The notes beneath the pieces were generated by a model, which saw only the letters and a program-made list of their open reading frames with translations, did not search any database and was not told the DNA's origin. A stretch of DNA of 64,000 nt from an uncultured bacterium (GTDB lineage: Bacteria > Atribacterota > Atribacteria > Atribacterales > Caldatribacteriaceae): assembly GCA_937139415.1 (NCBI GenBank), contig CAKZPS010000063.1, positions 1 through 64,000 of the forward strand. The letters are read 5' to 3'. How positions within the stretch are numbered: the first letter of the stretch is position 1; each line of letters opens with the position of its first letter. Position numbers and translations under genes: made by a program. Below, piece by piece: positions 35,403 through 44,729 of the stretch.

Positions 35403-36897
35403 TCTCGGCACTACTGGCAACAAAGCAACCCTCTTTGACGAAACTGGAGAGTGCGTTGCGAGTAGTTTCTCCGGCTACGAAACCTTTTTCCCCGATGCAC
35501 TGTCTGTGGAACAAGAACCTCGCCATTACTGGGAGGCAGTGGTCCACTCGACGCGAGAGCTTATAGCGAAAAGCGGTGCCAAAAAAGAAGACATCGTGGC
35601 TTTGGCCTTTTCTGGACAGATGATGGGAGCGCTCCCCGTGGACCGTAAGGGGAACCCGTTGTCTCGCATCCTCATTTGGGCGGATCGTCGGGGAGTGGAG
35701 GAAGTAGAATGGGTACGAGAAAGAATTGACGAGGAACGGATTTATGAAATTACCGGGCATCGTTTGAGTGCCAACTACTCCTTAGCCAAAATACTCTGGT
35801 TTCGCAATCACCATCGCGAAATCTATGAAGAGGCGTATAAGTTTCTCTTAGCCAAAGATTTTGTGATTTTACGTTTGACGGGGGAGTGGGTAACCGATTT
35901 TTCGGATGCCTCTGGAACCAACCTCTTCGATCTCTCTTCTGAAAAGTGGTCAGAAGAAATTCTCCGCGCGGTAGGAATCTCCGAGGAAAAACTTCCCGCG
36001 GTGTGTCCTTCGACGACAGTGGTGGGGACCCTTCGCCCTGAAGCAGCCGAGGAGTTAGGGCTTTCTCCTCACACTCAGGTAGTCATCGGTGGGGGTGACG
36101 GAGCCTGTGCAGCATGTGGGGCAGGAGTGGTCCGCGAAGGTCAAGCCTATCACTACCTTGGTTCTTCTTCGTGGATTGCTTTGGCTTCTTTCAGTCCTTT
36201 CTATGATGAGAAAAAGCGTACCTTTACCTTCCACCACTTAGAGCGTGGTCTCTTTATGCCTACCGGTACTATGCAGTCGGCAGGCGGGTCTTACCAATGG
36301 TGTCGTGATGCTTTATGTGAGAAAGAAGTGGAATGTGCTCGAGAACTCGGGGTGAGTACCTACGCACTCATGGATTTACAGGCCAGCCTTGTCCCTCCAG
36401 GATGTGAAAATCTCCTCTTCTTACCCTACCTTCTGGGAGAGAGGGCACCTTGGTGGAATCCGCACGCTCGGGGCGTATTCTTGGGGCTTACTCCGCGCCA
36501 TCGGAAACCCCATTTCATTCGTGCGGTTTTGGAGGGGGTAGCGCTCAATTTACGGATCATTTTCGATGTTTTTCGGGAGAAAAACTTAGAAGTAGAGAAC
36601 ATTCGCCTGATTGGGGGAGGAGCACGCGGGAGTTTTTGGCCTCAGATTTTGGCGAGCGTGCTCAATGTAGTGGTGGTTCGTCCCCAGTATTTGGAAGAAG
36701 CCACCTCCTTAGGAGCCGCCGTTTGCGGGGGAGTGGGTGTGGGGTGGTATGAGAGCATAGAAGTAGCACAAGAGCTCGTGAAAATCAAAGATTCTTTCCT
36801 TCCTCGCCCGGAGGAAGTGAGAGTTTACGACACCTTATACCCGATTTTCTCTGATGCATATCGGGCCCTTCAGCCTATTTTCGATCGATTGGCTTGA
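35377..36897 (+). CDS. FGGY-family carbohydrate kinase (xylulokinase-like)
   Basis: ATP-dependent sugar kinase, 506 residues. Phosphate-binding [15 protein letters not shown] at the N-terminus, AFSGQMMGALPVD for the substrate loop, GGGDGACAACGAGVV and the FGGY C-terminal IRLIGGGARGSFWPQILASV. Closest in motif pattern to xylulokinase/gluconokinase types; the sugar cannot be fixed. The start ATG follows GGAGGAAGGAG inside the end of the CorC-like gene. It ends 23 bases into the opposite-strand gene, so the two transcripts converge and overlap. Confidence 0.88.
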   Translation: MGKFILAHDLGTTGNKATLFDETGECVASSFSGYETFFPDALSVEQEPRHYWEAVVHSTRELIAKSGAKKEDIVALAFSGQMMGALPVDRKGNPLSRILIWADRRGVEEVEWVRERIDEERIYEITGHRLSANYSLAKILWFRNHHREIYEEAYKFLLAKDFVILRLTGEWVTDFSDASGTNLFDLSSEKWSEEILRAVGISEEKLPAVCPSTTVVGTLRPEAAEELGLSPHTQVVIGGGDGACAACGAGVVREGQAYHYLGSSSWIALASFSPFYDEKKRTFTFHHLERGLFMPTGTMQSAGGSYQWCRDALCEKEVECARELGVSTYALMDLQASLVPPGCENLLFLPYLLGERAPWWNPHARGVFLGLTPRHRKPHFIRAVLEGVALNLRIIFDVFREKNLEVENIRLIGGGARGSFWPQILASVLNVVVVRPQYLEEATSLGAAVCGGVGVGWYESIEVAQELVKIKDSFLPRPEEVRVYDTLYPIFSDAYRALQPIFDRLA

Positions 36898-37681
36898 TCC
36901 CGATGGGTGTCCCACAAGGAATGCGGAGTGTTTCTTGTGCATTCCCTTGGGTTATGGAAATCTCCAGAAACCCTGAGCTATCAGGGTGAACGGTGAGGAT
37001 GCCCTTCTTGAGCCCGTAGGTAGAGGTAGAGGAGAGGGGGTATTCTTTCTCTCCGCAGAGGAGGACGAGTTTGTGCTCGTGGAAGCGTGCCTCTTCGAAG
37101 AGACGGGCAGGGATGTTCGTTTCGATATTTCCAAAAGAATCGAAAAACACCACTTCTCCCCATAGGATTCCCTGCTCGATCTTGGCTGAGGAAACGGGAA
37201 GGGTAGTGTAGTGGGTGAGTGGAGTGCCGAGTTTTTCCAAGGGAATACCCTGGAGGAAATACGCCGCCGCCGGAGCAAAAATATCCCGACCGTGAAAGGT
37301 GGAAGAGGGCGGAGAGAGGTAGAAGTAACGAGGATTGTTGAGTTCCACGATTTTCACCGGAGGATCGTGGAGGACGATGGCACTCACAAAACCGTTATCG
37401 GGTCCAAAGAGCGTGTAGCCACTCTCAAGCTCCCATGCTAAGGCTTTCCTCTCTGTACCTACGCCATAGTCTACGACGCACACGAAAGCCGTACCGAGGG
37501 AGAAATCCCGATAGGCACGTGCCAGAATGTGCATAGCTTCACGAACCTCATAGGGTTGGACAGCGTGGGTGAGGTCAATGACTCGAATAGAAGGGGTGAT
37601 TTTTCGGATGACCCCTTTGACTACCCCGACGTAGTAGCTCTTTTCGCCCCAATCGGTGAGTAAGACGATGGTTTTACCCAT
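36875..37681 (-). CDS. S-adenosyl-L-methionine hydroxide adenosyltransferase (DUF62/SAM_adeno_trans)
   Basis: 268 residues. Family motifs: LLTDWGEKSYYVGVVKGV at the N-terminus, DLTHAVQPYEVREA, VVDYGVGTERKAL (usual form VDPGVGT), LFGPDNGFVSAI, FHGRDIFAPAAAY and FFDSFGNIETN. These proteins hydrolyse SAM to adenosine and methionine, and relatives include SAM fluorinases and chlorinases. The start is at 37681, MGKTIVLL, with GAGGAGGGTG upstream. Ten bases downstream of an MFS transporter gene on the same strand, so the two form an operon. Confidence 0.88.
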   Translation of the reverse strand: MGKTIVLLTDWGEKSYYVGVVKGVIRKITPSIRVIDLTHAVQPYEVREAMHILARAYRDFSLGTAFVCVVDYGVGTERKALAWELESGYTLFGPDNGFVSAIVLHDPPVKIVELNNPRYFYLSPPSSTFHGRDIFAPAAAYFLQGIPLEKLGTPLTHYTTLPVSSAKIEQGILWGEVVFFDSFGNIETNIPARLFEEARFHEHKLVLLCGEKEYPLSSTSTYGLKKGILTVHPDSSGFLEISITQGNAQETLRIPCGTPIGIKPIDRK

Positions 37682-37691
37682 TTCACCCTCC

Positions 37692-38876
37692 TCACAGGGC
37701 AAAGATTAAAAGGAAGCTTGCACTGAGGCTTAAGGTGCCACCAAATAAAAAGGGACTCGCCGGTCCCCACGTTTTCCACAACCATCCAGCCATAACCGAG
37801 GCGGGAAGAAGACCGATACCGAGGAGCATGGCGTGGAGTCCAAGGATGGTGGCTTTCTTATGTGCCGGAGCGAGATCGGAAATGAGTGCTTTAGAGATGC
37901 CCTCCGTGATGCCCATGTGGAGACCATAGGGAATCATGGTGAAGAGAATTCCTTGTGGCCACCATCCGATGAGGTAATAGGAGAGTGAATAGAGGGAAAA
38001 TCCTCCGATGAGGAGCCATTTCCTCCCCGCACGGTCGGAGAGCTTTCCTGCCGGATAGGAAACGAGAGCATAGACTACGTTATAGAAGAAATAGAGGAGG
38101 ACCACCTGGTGGGGGAGGAAGCCTACGTCTTTTTCCGCAGCTCGGAGGAAGATGAACTGGTTCGAAGAATTTCCCAAGGTGAAAAGGAGGGTAGCCAAGA
38201 GAAAGAGTTTGAGCTGGGGAGAAAGCTCTTTAAAGGTTTGGAAATGAAGGGGGAAGGAAGGCGCTCTCTTCCCTTGTCCGGTCTCTACAGTGAGAAAGAG
38301 GATGAGGACACCAAAAATAGCGGGAAGGATGCTCGCGAGAATGATGAGGCGAAAGGTGGGAAGATAAGCGGCGAGTGTGCCACGATCCTCTCCATGGGCG
38401 AAACGGGCGAGGAGAAAGTAGGTGATGAGTACTCCGATGACTGCCCCCAAGGTGTCAAAGGTGCGATGGAGGCCGAAGGCTTTCCCCTGGGAGTGAGAAG
38501 AAGCTGATTCAGCGATGATCGCATCTCGGGGAGCGGTACGAATCCCTTTCCCGAAGCGGTCTATGAATCGTCCCAAAAGGACCATTGGCCATCCTAAGGC
38601 AAAGAAGAAGAGGATTTTCCCCACCGCGGACAAGCTATACCCAAAGATGGTGAGAGGCTTTCGTTTCCCCGTCCAGTCGGCAAATGTTCCGGAAAATATT
38701 TTCAAAAGGGAAGCGGTTGATTCGGCGACGCCCTCAATCGCCCCTAAGGTTACCATTCCCGTTCCCAGCGCTTGGAGATACAGGGCGATGATAGGGTAAA
38801 CCATTTCTGAACTCACATCGGTGAAGAGCGAAGTCAAACCGGTGATGACAATATTTTTCCCTTTGTCTTGGGACAT
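37692..38876 (-). CDS. MFS transporter
   Basis: 394 residues, about 12 hydrophobic helices. The N-terminal half begins MSQDKGKNIVITGLTSLFTD and contains GTFADWTGKRKPL and RFIDRFGKGIRTAPRDAII, typical of the major facilitator group annotated as tetracycline-like or sugar exporters. The start at 38876 has GGAGG seven bases upstream. It is paired with the SAM hydroxide adenosyltransferase gene; export of adenosine, methionine or a SAM-derived compound is one possible link, but this is inference. Confidence 0.85.
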   Translation of the reverse strand: MSQDKGKNIVITGLTSLFTDVSSEMVYPIIALYLQALGTGMVTLGAIEGVAESTASLLKIFSGTFADWTGKRKPLTIFGYSLSAVGKILFFFALGWPMVLLGRFIDRFGKGIRTAPRDAIIAESASSHSQGKAFGLHRTFDTLGAVIGVLITYFLLARFAHGEDRGTLAAYLPTFRLIILASILPAIFGVLILFLTVETGQGKRAPSFPLHFQTFKELSPQLKLFLLATLLFTLGNSSNQFIFLRAAEKDVGFLPHQVVLLYFFYNVVYALVSYPAGKLSDRAGRKWLLIGGFSLYSLSYYLIGWWPQGILFTMIPYGLHMGITEGISKALISDLAPAHKKATILGLHAMLLGIGLLPASVMAGWLWKTWGPASPFLFGGTLSLSASFLLIFAL

Positions 38877-38887
38877 GGTTAGCCTCC

Positions 38888-38916
38888 TTGGTTTTCTCAA
38901 TCGAGCATTATATACT
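38888..38916 (+). promoter_or_regulatory. Promoter of the Gx transporter gene
   Basis: TTGGTT at 38888-38893, a 17-base spacer and TATACT at 38911-38916, 11 bases before the ATG at 38927. Transcription would start at or near the start codon, implying a leaderless or very short-leader message. It lies in the divergent gap with the MFS gene. Confidence 0.5.
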
Positions 38917-38926
38917 AATACTCATC

Positions 38927-39454
38927 ATGGCGCATGTCAAACTTTCTCCGGCGTCTCGAATAACCGAGCTCGGATTTCTCCTCTCCTTGGGCACCTTACT
39001 CCATTGGGTAGAAACGCTCTTCCCTCCTCTCGTACCGCTTCCCGGCGCTAAGTTGGGTTTGGCAAATGTGGTGACCTTGTTATTAATCCTTGAAGGACGA
39101 ACCAAAGAATCAATCATCATTGGGATGATGCGGGTCTTCCTCGGAAGTCTCTTGGGAGGAAATTTTTTGGGAATTACTTTTTTCTTGAGCTTGGGAGGGG
39201 GAATGAGTAGCATTCTGGGCATGTTCTTTGTCCAAAAGAGGGGAACTCATCCTCTTTGGGTCAGTGTGGGTGGAGCGCTCTTCCACAATCTCGGTCAGTG
39301 GACGGTAGCGTGGTTGTGGGTCCGGAGTAGGGGGATAGCTCTCTATCTCCCTTGGTTACTGATTCTTGCTCTTCCTTCGGGAATACTCATTGGATACTTA
39401 GCCACCCTTTTCTTGCGCCATGATGTGCGGGAGTATTGGAAGCGTTTCTCGTAG
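38927..39454 (+). CDS. Gx transporter family protein (heptaprenyl diphosphate synthase component I family)
   Basis: 175 residues with about five hydrophobic helices. Key segments: GLANVVTLLLILEGRTKES, MMRVFLGSLLGGNFLG, FLSLGGGMSS and VGGALFHNLGQW. These match the Hpre_diP_synt_I/Gx transporter family, an ECF-S-like membrane protein often found with NusG-like or FMN-transfer genes. The ATG at 38927 has a poor ribosome site. No partner is adjacent; the next genes are a sugar transporter. Confidence 0.75.
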   Translation: MAHVKLSPASRITELGFLLSLGTLLHWVETLFPPLVPLPGAKLGLANVVTLLLILEGRTKESIIIGMMRVFLGSLLGGNFLGITFFLSLGGGMSSILGMFFVQKRGTHPLWVSVGGALFHNLGQWTVAWLWVRSRGIALYLPWLLILALPSGILIGYLATLFLRHDVREYWKRFS

Positions 39455-39645
39455 GTTTGACTTGCGGGAATCGAAAAAGCTTGTCTCCTTGTCGAGGCTT
39501 GGTGCTCTTGGTAGAATGTTTCCAAGTTGACATGCCAGGAAAAGGCACTCATATGACCATGGAGGTGATAAGAAGCGACTTCAAGGGAGGAAAATTGCTT
39601 TGTCCTACGATTGTGTCTTGTATTTATAAATGAGGAGGTTGGATA

Positions 39646-40575
39646 ATGATTCGAATGTTCAAAAAGTACGCTTTGCTCGGATGTATAGGTATGATGGTGT
39701 TGGGTATGGTTTGGGGAGCAGGAGCTGAGGAGAAGACTATCGCTATGCTCACCCCTTACTTAGCTTCGGTAACCACCAATCAGATGATTCAAGCTTTCGG
39801 GAAAGAAGCACAACAAAAGGGATGGAATGTGATTACCATCGACACCAAGGGTGATTTTGCCAGTTTGGCAAGCCGTATGGAGGATATGATTGCTCGTAAG
39901 GTGGATGCCATTGTTTTAGGAATGGCTGATCCGATCCAGCTCAAAGACCAAATTAAAAAAGCGAATGAAGCCAATATCCCGGTTCTCGGCGGTGACGCAG
40001 GGTGGATTCCCGGAGTGGCGTGCAATGTTACTTCCAATAACTACGTCATGTCGGCCATGATGACTACCTACCTTTTCAACGCCATCAACTTGGAAGGGAA
40101 CATTGTCGTCTTCACCCACCGTCCTCACCACGGTGTCCGCAAGAGAACCTTGGTTTTGGATGCGGTTTTAGCGGAAAATCCCAACATAAAAGTTCTCACC
40201 GAGCACCATGTTCAGGTCCCCGGACCCATTGAGGATGCCCGTAAAGCGATGGAGAGTATCTTGATCGCCAATTCTGCACCGGGTTCTATCAAAGCGGTAT
40301 GGGCAGCTTGGGATGAACCCGCCATTGGTGCTACTCAAGCCATCATCGCCGCCGGGAGGGAGAAAGAAATTGTGGTAGCGGGCATTGATGGGACGAGTCA
40401 AGCTGTCGAGCTCATCAAGAAAGGATCACCACTCATTGCTACTGTTTCCCAGGATTTCGGGGGCATGGCCAAAATTTTGGTAGAGCAGTTAGAGCGTATT
40501 TTCGCAGGTCAGGGGCCGAGTTCCATCGAGATTTATGCTCCTTCGACGCTGATTACCCGAGAGACCCTCCCGTAA
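39646..40575 (+). CDS. Sugar ABC transporter substrate-binding protein (RbsB type)
   Basis: 309 residues. Signal peptide (YALLGCIGMMVLGMVWGAGA, cleaved before EEKTIAML), then a type 1 periplasmic binding domain: VDAIVLGMADPIQLKDQI, KANEANIPVLGGDAG, GIDGTSQAVELIKKGSPLIATV. The ATG follows GAGGAGGTTG. First gene of an intact RbsB-RbsA-RbsC importer followed by an FGGY kinase, so a pentose or polyol is a likely substrate. Confidence 0.9.
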   Translation: MIRMFKKYALLGCIGMMVLGMVWGAGAEEKTIAMLTPYLASVTTNQMIQAFGKEAQQKGWNVITIDTKGDFASLASRMEDMIARKVDAIVLGMADPIQLKDQIKKANEANIPVLGGDAGWIPGVACNVTSNNYVMSAMMTTYLFNAINLEGNIVVFTHRPHHGVRKRTLVLDAVLAENPNIKVLTEHHVQVPGPIEDARKAMESILIANSAPGSIKAVWAAWDEPAIGATQAIIAAGREKEIVVAGIDGTSQAVELIKKGSPLIATVSQDFGGMAKILVEQLERIFAGQGPSSIEIYAPSTLITRETLP

Positions 40576-40598
40576 GGTAGTTCGACGAAGGTTGGAGA

Positions 40599-40645
40599 GT
40601 GGAGAGATAGAGAGTGGTTTTCGCTAAGCTTTTCTGTCTCTCCAC
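40599..40645 (+). terminator. Stem-loop after the binding-protein gene
   Basis: GTGGAGAGATAGA (40599-40611) pairs with TCTGTCTCTCCAC (40633-40645), 13 bp with one G-U pair, 23 bases after the binding-protein stop and before the ATPase gene. A likely mRNA-stabilising or partial-termination element. Confidence 0.65.
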
Positions 40646-40670
40646 GGAAGTTGAATCTTGAGGAGAAGAA

Positions 40671-42212
40671 GTGGTGGATAACCTCTTAGAATTACGGGAG
40701 ATCACAAAACTTTTTCCGGGAGTTATTGCCTTAGACAAGGTAACTCTTACCATAAGACGGGGAGAGATCCATGCTTTAGTCGGAGAAAACGGTGCTGGAA
40801 AAACGACCCTGGTGAAGGTCATTAGTGGTGCTTACCTTCCCGACCGGGGAACGATGCTCTGGCAGGGAAAACCAACCGTTATTCACTCCCCTATTCAATC
40901 TCAGGCGTTGGGAATTTTTGCCATTCATCAACATCGGAATCTTGTCCCCTTTTTCTCCGGATATGAAAATCTCTTCTTGGGTCGTCCCTATCCGCAAAAG
41001 GTGCGCGGTGTTTTAGATTGGAGGAAGCTACGGGAGAAAGGAGAACAAGCGAAACGTGAACTCGGTATCGAGGTGGACTTGGCTCTTCCCGCGCAAGAAT
41101 TAACCCCTGCGCAGATGACTCTCATAGAAATCATGAGGGCACTCCTTGTCCGTGCCCAACTCATTATCCTTGATGAGCCTACCGCTTCTCTCTCGGAGAA
41201 CGAAGTCCAGGCACTCTTTACCCTCATTCGGGTCCTCAGGGAGAAAGATACCTCCTTCCTCTATGTTTCCCATCGCTTGGAAGAGATCTTTCTTCTTGCC
41301 GATCGGGTAACGGTTCTCCGTAATGGACGTCTCGTGGAGACGCGAGAAACCACTCAAACGAGTAAAACTGAACTCATCGCTCTCATGGCCGGGGAGAAAG
41401 CCGGCCATGATTTTCCTCCTCCCCCTCCTCTCGGTGATGCTCCAGTCATTTTATCGGTTCACGACCTTGCCACCATGGATGGGAAGGTAAAAGGGGTAAA
41501 CTTCGATCTCCGTCGGGGAGAGATTTTGGGTCTCTTTGGTTTGGTAGGAGCAGGAAGGACGGAGCTCCTCGAGGCCTTGTACGGAATACGACCGGTGAAG
41601 AAAGGAAGTGTGATCCTCGAAGGGAAACCGGTGACCCTGCGCAATTCTTTACAGGCAATCGAAACCGGCTTGGCCCTTGTTCCCGAAGATCGGGTAAGAA
41701 GCGGTGTGATTCCCTCACTTTCGGTAAGGGCGAATATCGCCTTACCTATTTTGGAACGTTTCCGCATGGTTCCTTGGTTTCCGGTGCCTCATCGGGGGAG
41801 AGAGAAGCAGGTGGTATGGGATATGGTCGGTCGTCTCCGCATTAAGACTGCCGGTCCAGAACAACGGGTAGCTTCTTTGAGTGGTGGTAATCAACAGAAA
41901 TTGGTTTTAGCGAAATGGATGGCAAGGGGAGCCAAGGTCTTCTTATGTGACGAACCGACCCATGGTGTCGATGTGCATGCCCGTCGGGAAATATATGAGC
42001 TCCTCTATCAGTTGGTGCGACAAGGTGCAGCAATGATCCTCGTTTCTTCGGATCTCTCCGAGATTTTGACCGTGAGCCATCGTATCGGCGTTATGGTGGG
42101 AGGGCGTTTAGTGAAGATATTCGAACATCGTGAGGTATTAGCCCAAGAGGTATTGTCTCTCTGTTACGGTGAGGAGAGTGGTTGCGTTGCCGGCTCAATG
42201 GAGAATTCTTAA
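40671..42212 (+). CDS. Sugar ABC transporter ATP-binding protein (RbsA/MglA type)
   Basis: 513 residues, two ATPase domains. Domain 1: Walker A GENGAGKTT, LIILDEPTASLSENE. Domain 2: degenerate GLVGAGRTELLEALYG, signature SLSGGNQQKLVLAKWM, LCDEPTHGVDVHARRE. It starts at GTG 40671 after GAGGAGAAG. It overlaps the permease gene by 44 bases if the permease uses GTG 42169. All motifs are intact, unlike the homologue at 3.4 kb. Confidence 0.92.
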   Translation: MVDNLLELREITKLFPGVIALDKVTLTIRRGEIHALVGENGAGKTTLVKVISGAYLPDRGTMLWQGKPTVIHSPIQSQALGIFAIHQHRNLVPFFSGYENLFLGRPYPQKVRGVLDWRKLREKGEQAKRELGIEVDLALPAQELTPAQMTLIEIMRALLVRAQLIILDEPTASLSENEVQALFTLIRVLREKDTSFLYVSHRLEEIFLLADRVTVLRNGRLVETRETTQTSKTELIALMAGEKAGHDFPPPPPLGDAPVILSVHDLATMDGKVKGVNFDLRRGEILGLFGLVGAGRTELLEALYGIRPVKKGSVILEGKPVTLRNSLQAIETGLALVPEDRVRSGVIPSLSVRANIALPILERFRMVPWFPVPHRGREKQVVWDMVGRLRIKTAGPEQRVASLSGGNQQKLVLAKWMARGAKVFLCDEPTHGVDVHARREIYELLYQLVRQGAAMILVSSDLSEILTVSHRIGVMVGGRLVKIFEHREVLAQEVLSLCYGEESGCVAGSMENS

Positions 42213-43128
42213 GCACTATGGAACCCTCATTGCTCTATTAGCTATTCTCGCCGGATTTTCTCTCTTGAGTCCCCGAGTTTTTCCTACCCCGGCGAACGTT
42301 ATTAATATTACCCGGCAGATTTCCTTATTGACCATTATTGCGATTGGAGCGACCTTGGTAATGACCGTGGGGGAATTCGATCTCTCTATCGGTTCAATGG
42401 CCAGTTTTGGAGGAGTCTTGGCTACCGGGTTAGTAGTTCGACACGTGCCCATTGCCCTTTCTTTGCTTGTGAGTTTGGGTATTGCCTTTCTCTTCGGCCT
42501 TTTCAATGGATGCTTAGTAACGCGTTTTCGGATTTTCTCCTTTATCACCACTCTTTCTACCGGAACTATTTTGAGCGGTTTTACCTTCTGGTACACCGGA
42601 GGTGCCACCATTTTTGGTGGGATACCGGACGATTTCCTTTGGTTCGGACAGGGAATTATTGGTTCTGTGCCGGTTCCTACCGTACTCATGTTCTTGGTGG
42701 TGGGACTGTTTTGGTTCATCCTCACCTACACCGAGTTTGGACGGAGGCTTTACGCCATCGGAGGGAACCCCTTAGCTGCCCAGCTTTCAGGAGTGAATGT
42801 AGCTCGTGATAAGACTTTTGCCTTTGGGTATACCGCTTTGCTTGCAGCCGCAACCGGTATCATCCTCGCCTCTCGCTTAGGTTCGGCGCATCCTACTGCA
42901 GGAGGTAGCTTATTTTTGCCCTCTTACGCTGCAGTGTTCTTAGGCATGACCACGGTAAAAGGAGGGTATCCCAATGCTTGGGGGACCTTCGTGGGGAGTT
43001 TGATGATCGGAGTTATTGCCAATGGCCTCACCATTCTCAACGTACCTTTTTACCTCCAAGACATCGTTACCGGGATGATCGTGGTCTTGGCAGTTATCGT
43101 GCAGAGCCTGGGAGAAGGACGAGGCTGA
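42169..43128 (+). CDS. Sugar ABC transporter permease (RbsC type)
   Basis: 319 residues, eight to ten hydrophobic helices. Family motifs: TVGEFDLSIGSMASFGGVL, AIGGNPLAAQLSGVNV, GMTTVKGGYPNAWGTFVG. GTG codons at 42169 and 42178 are both usable; homology begins near HYGTLIALLAILAGF. Third component of the intact importer. Confidence 0.9.
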   Translation: MRRVVALPAQWRILKHYGTLIALLAILAGFSLLSPRVFPTPANVINITRQISLLTIIAIGATLVMTVGEFDLSIGSMASFGGVLATGLVVRHVPIALSLLVSLGIAFLFGLFNGCLVTRFRIFSFITTLSTGTILSGFTFWYTGGATIFGGIPDDFLWFGQGIIGSVPVPTVLMFLVVGLFWFILTYTEFGRRLYAIGGNPLAAQLSGVNVARDKTFAFGYTALLAAATGIILASRLGSAHPTAGGSLFLPSYAAVFLGMTTVKGGYPNAWGTFVGSLMIGVIANGLTILNVPFYLQDIVTGMIVVLAVIVQSLGEGRG

Positions 43129-43211
43129 AGCATCTCGTCAAGATGGAGGGAGATCGCTGCGCTTTCGGGTGAGCATCTTCCAAAAAGCCTTTCAAGTATG
43201 GGTGAAAGAGA

Positions 43212-44729
43212 ATGGAAGAACTCCTTCTTGCCATCGATGTAGGCACAAGTAGTGTGAAAGTAGTGGTGTTTGATAGGGAGGGAGGCGTCGTTCAGGCAGC
43301 GATGCGAGGATACCCGACCCTGCACCCTGTTTCTCATTGGGTGGAGCAGAACCCCGATAGTTGGTGGGAGGCGGTGGTGCAGTGCTTACACCTTCTGTGG
43401 CAGAGAGGTGTAGAGCCAAGACGTATCATGGGGATTGGGTTGAGTGGTCAAATGGAAATCTGCCTCCCCCTCGACCGAGATGGGCGGGTATTGTATCCTG
43501 CCATTCTCTATTCAGATATGCGTACGGGTGAGGAGGTTTCCTTTATTCGGGAAAGGATAGGTGAGAAGGCTTTTTGGGAAATGACCGGAAATGCCCTTGC
43601 TCCTTCCATGACCCTCACCAAGCTCCTGTGGCTCAAGAAAGAGAAACCAGAACTCTACCAAGTGATGCACATGGTCGTTACCGGGGCCAAGGATTATATC
43701 CTCTATCGCTTGACTGGTGTCCACGCTACCGATCCAACCAATGCCTCAACCACTGGGATGTTGGAGATGAAAAAGCGCTCTTGGTCGCTCTCTCTCCTCC
43801 AAGAATTGGGGCTCTCTCCTTCCTATCTCCCTTTGATTCTTCTTCCCCATGAAAAGGTGGGAGTTATTAGTGACCATGTTGCCCGCAGGACTGGCCTTCT
43901 TGCCGGGTGTCCGGTATTCTGTGGTGCCGGCGATGCCGGTACTTCCAGCTTAGGCGCAGGGGTGATTCACGAGGACCGAGCCCATGTATACCTCGGTACC
44001 ACCGGATGGGTGGCGACGGTAGGTGAAGTTCCTCCCGCAGAGCACCAAGAGGGACTTTTCCTGCTCTGTGACGTTGACCCCCGGTACTATCTCTTTATCG
44101 CGCCCCTCCTCAATGCCGGTCGAGCCTACCATTGGGTGATGGAACTTTTTGGTTACGAGGAGGAAAATGGTTATTTGCAGGTAGAGAGAGAAATGGAAAA
44201 AGTTCCCCCGGGAAGCCGGGGGGTGATCTTCCTCCCTTATTTGCGAGGGGAACGAAGTCCTTTTCACGACCCTCGTGCGCGGGGAGTTTTCTTTGGCTTA
44301 TCAGAAGAAACGAGCCGAGGAGATCTCCTCCGGGCTACCCTTGAAGGGGTATCCTTCGGAATTCGCCAGGCTTTGGATCTTCTCAAGAGACAAAGGGGGG
44401 AGAAAAAGGTCAATCGGTTAACCCTTATCGGAGGGGGAAGTCGAAGTAGTGTTTGGGGAGAGATTTTAGCTCATGTGTGTCGGTGTGAAATTGTGGTACC
44501 TAAGAATAGTGCGTATGCCTCCTCTTGGGGTGCGACTCTTTTGACCATGAGGGGGCTTGGATTTTTGCAGGATTATTCCGAGGGAGGTCGTTTCTTAAAG
44601 GAGGGACGAGTGTACGAGGTCAACCTCGAAGTAGCGTCTCTGTACGAAAGGGTTTTTGCTCTGTATGAGAAACTCTATCCCCTTCTTAGGCCCCTCTTTG
44701 AGGAGAGAGAGGAACTTCATTCTTTGTAG
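43212..44729 (+). CDS. FGGY-family carbohydrate kinase (xylulokinase-like)
   Basis: 505 residues. ATP site LLAIDVGTSSVKVVVFD; substrate loop GLSGQMEICLPLD; GAGDAGTSSLGAGV; C-terminal LTLIGGGSRSSVWGEILAHV. The pattern is typical of XylB-like kinases for xylulose or related ketoses and polyols. It follows the permease by 83 bases, with AGAGA as a weak ribosome site, and is likely co-transcribed with the importer, phosphorylating the imported sugar. It differs clearly from the kinase at 35.4 kb, so the two probably serve different sugars. Confidence 0.88.
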   Translation: MEELLLAIDVGTSSVKVVVFDREGGVVQAAMRGYPTLHPVSHWVEQNPDSWWEAVVQCLHLLWQRGVEPRRIMGIGLSGQMEICLPLDRDGRVLYPAILYSDMRTGEEVSFIRERIGEKAFWEMTGNALAPSMTLTKLLWLKKEKPELYQVMHMVVTGAKDYILYRLTGVHATDPTNASTTGMLEMKKRSWSLSLLQELGLSPSYLPLILLPHEKVGVISDHVARRTGLLAGCPVFCGAGDAGTSSLGAGVIHEDRAHVYLGTTGWVATVGEVPPAEHQEGLFLLCDVDPRYYLFIAPLLNAGRAYHWVMELFGYEEENGYLQVEREMEKVPPGSRGVIFLPYLRGERSPFHDPRARGVFFGLSEETSRGDLLRATLEGVSFGIRQALDLLKRQRGEKKVNRLTLIGGGSRSSVWGEILAHVCRCEIVVPKNSAYASSWGATLLTMRGLGFLQDYSEGGRFLKEGRVYEVNLEVASLYERVFALYEKLYPLLRPLFEEREELHSL

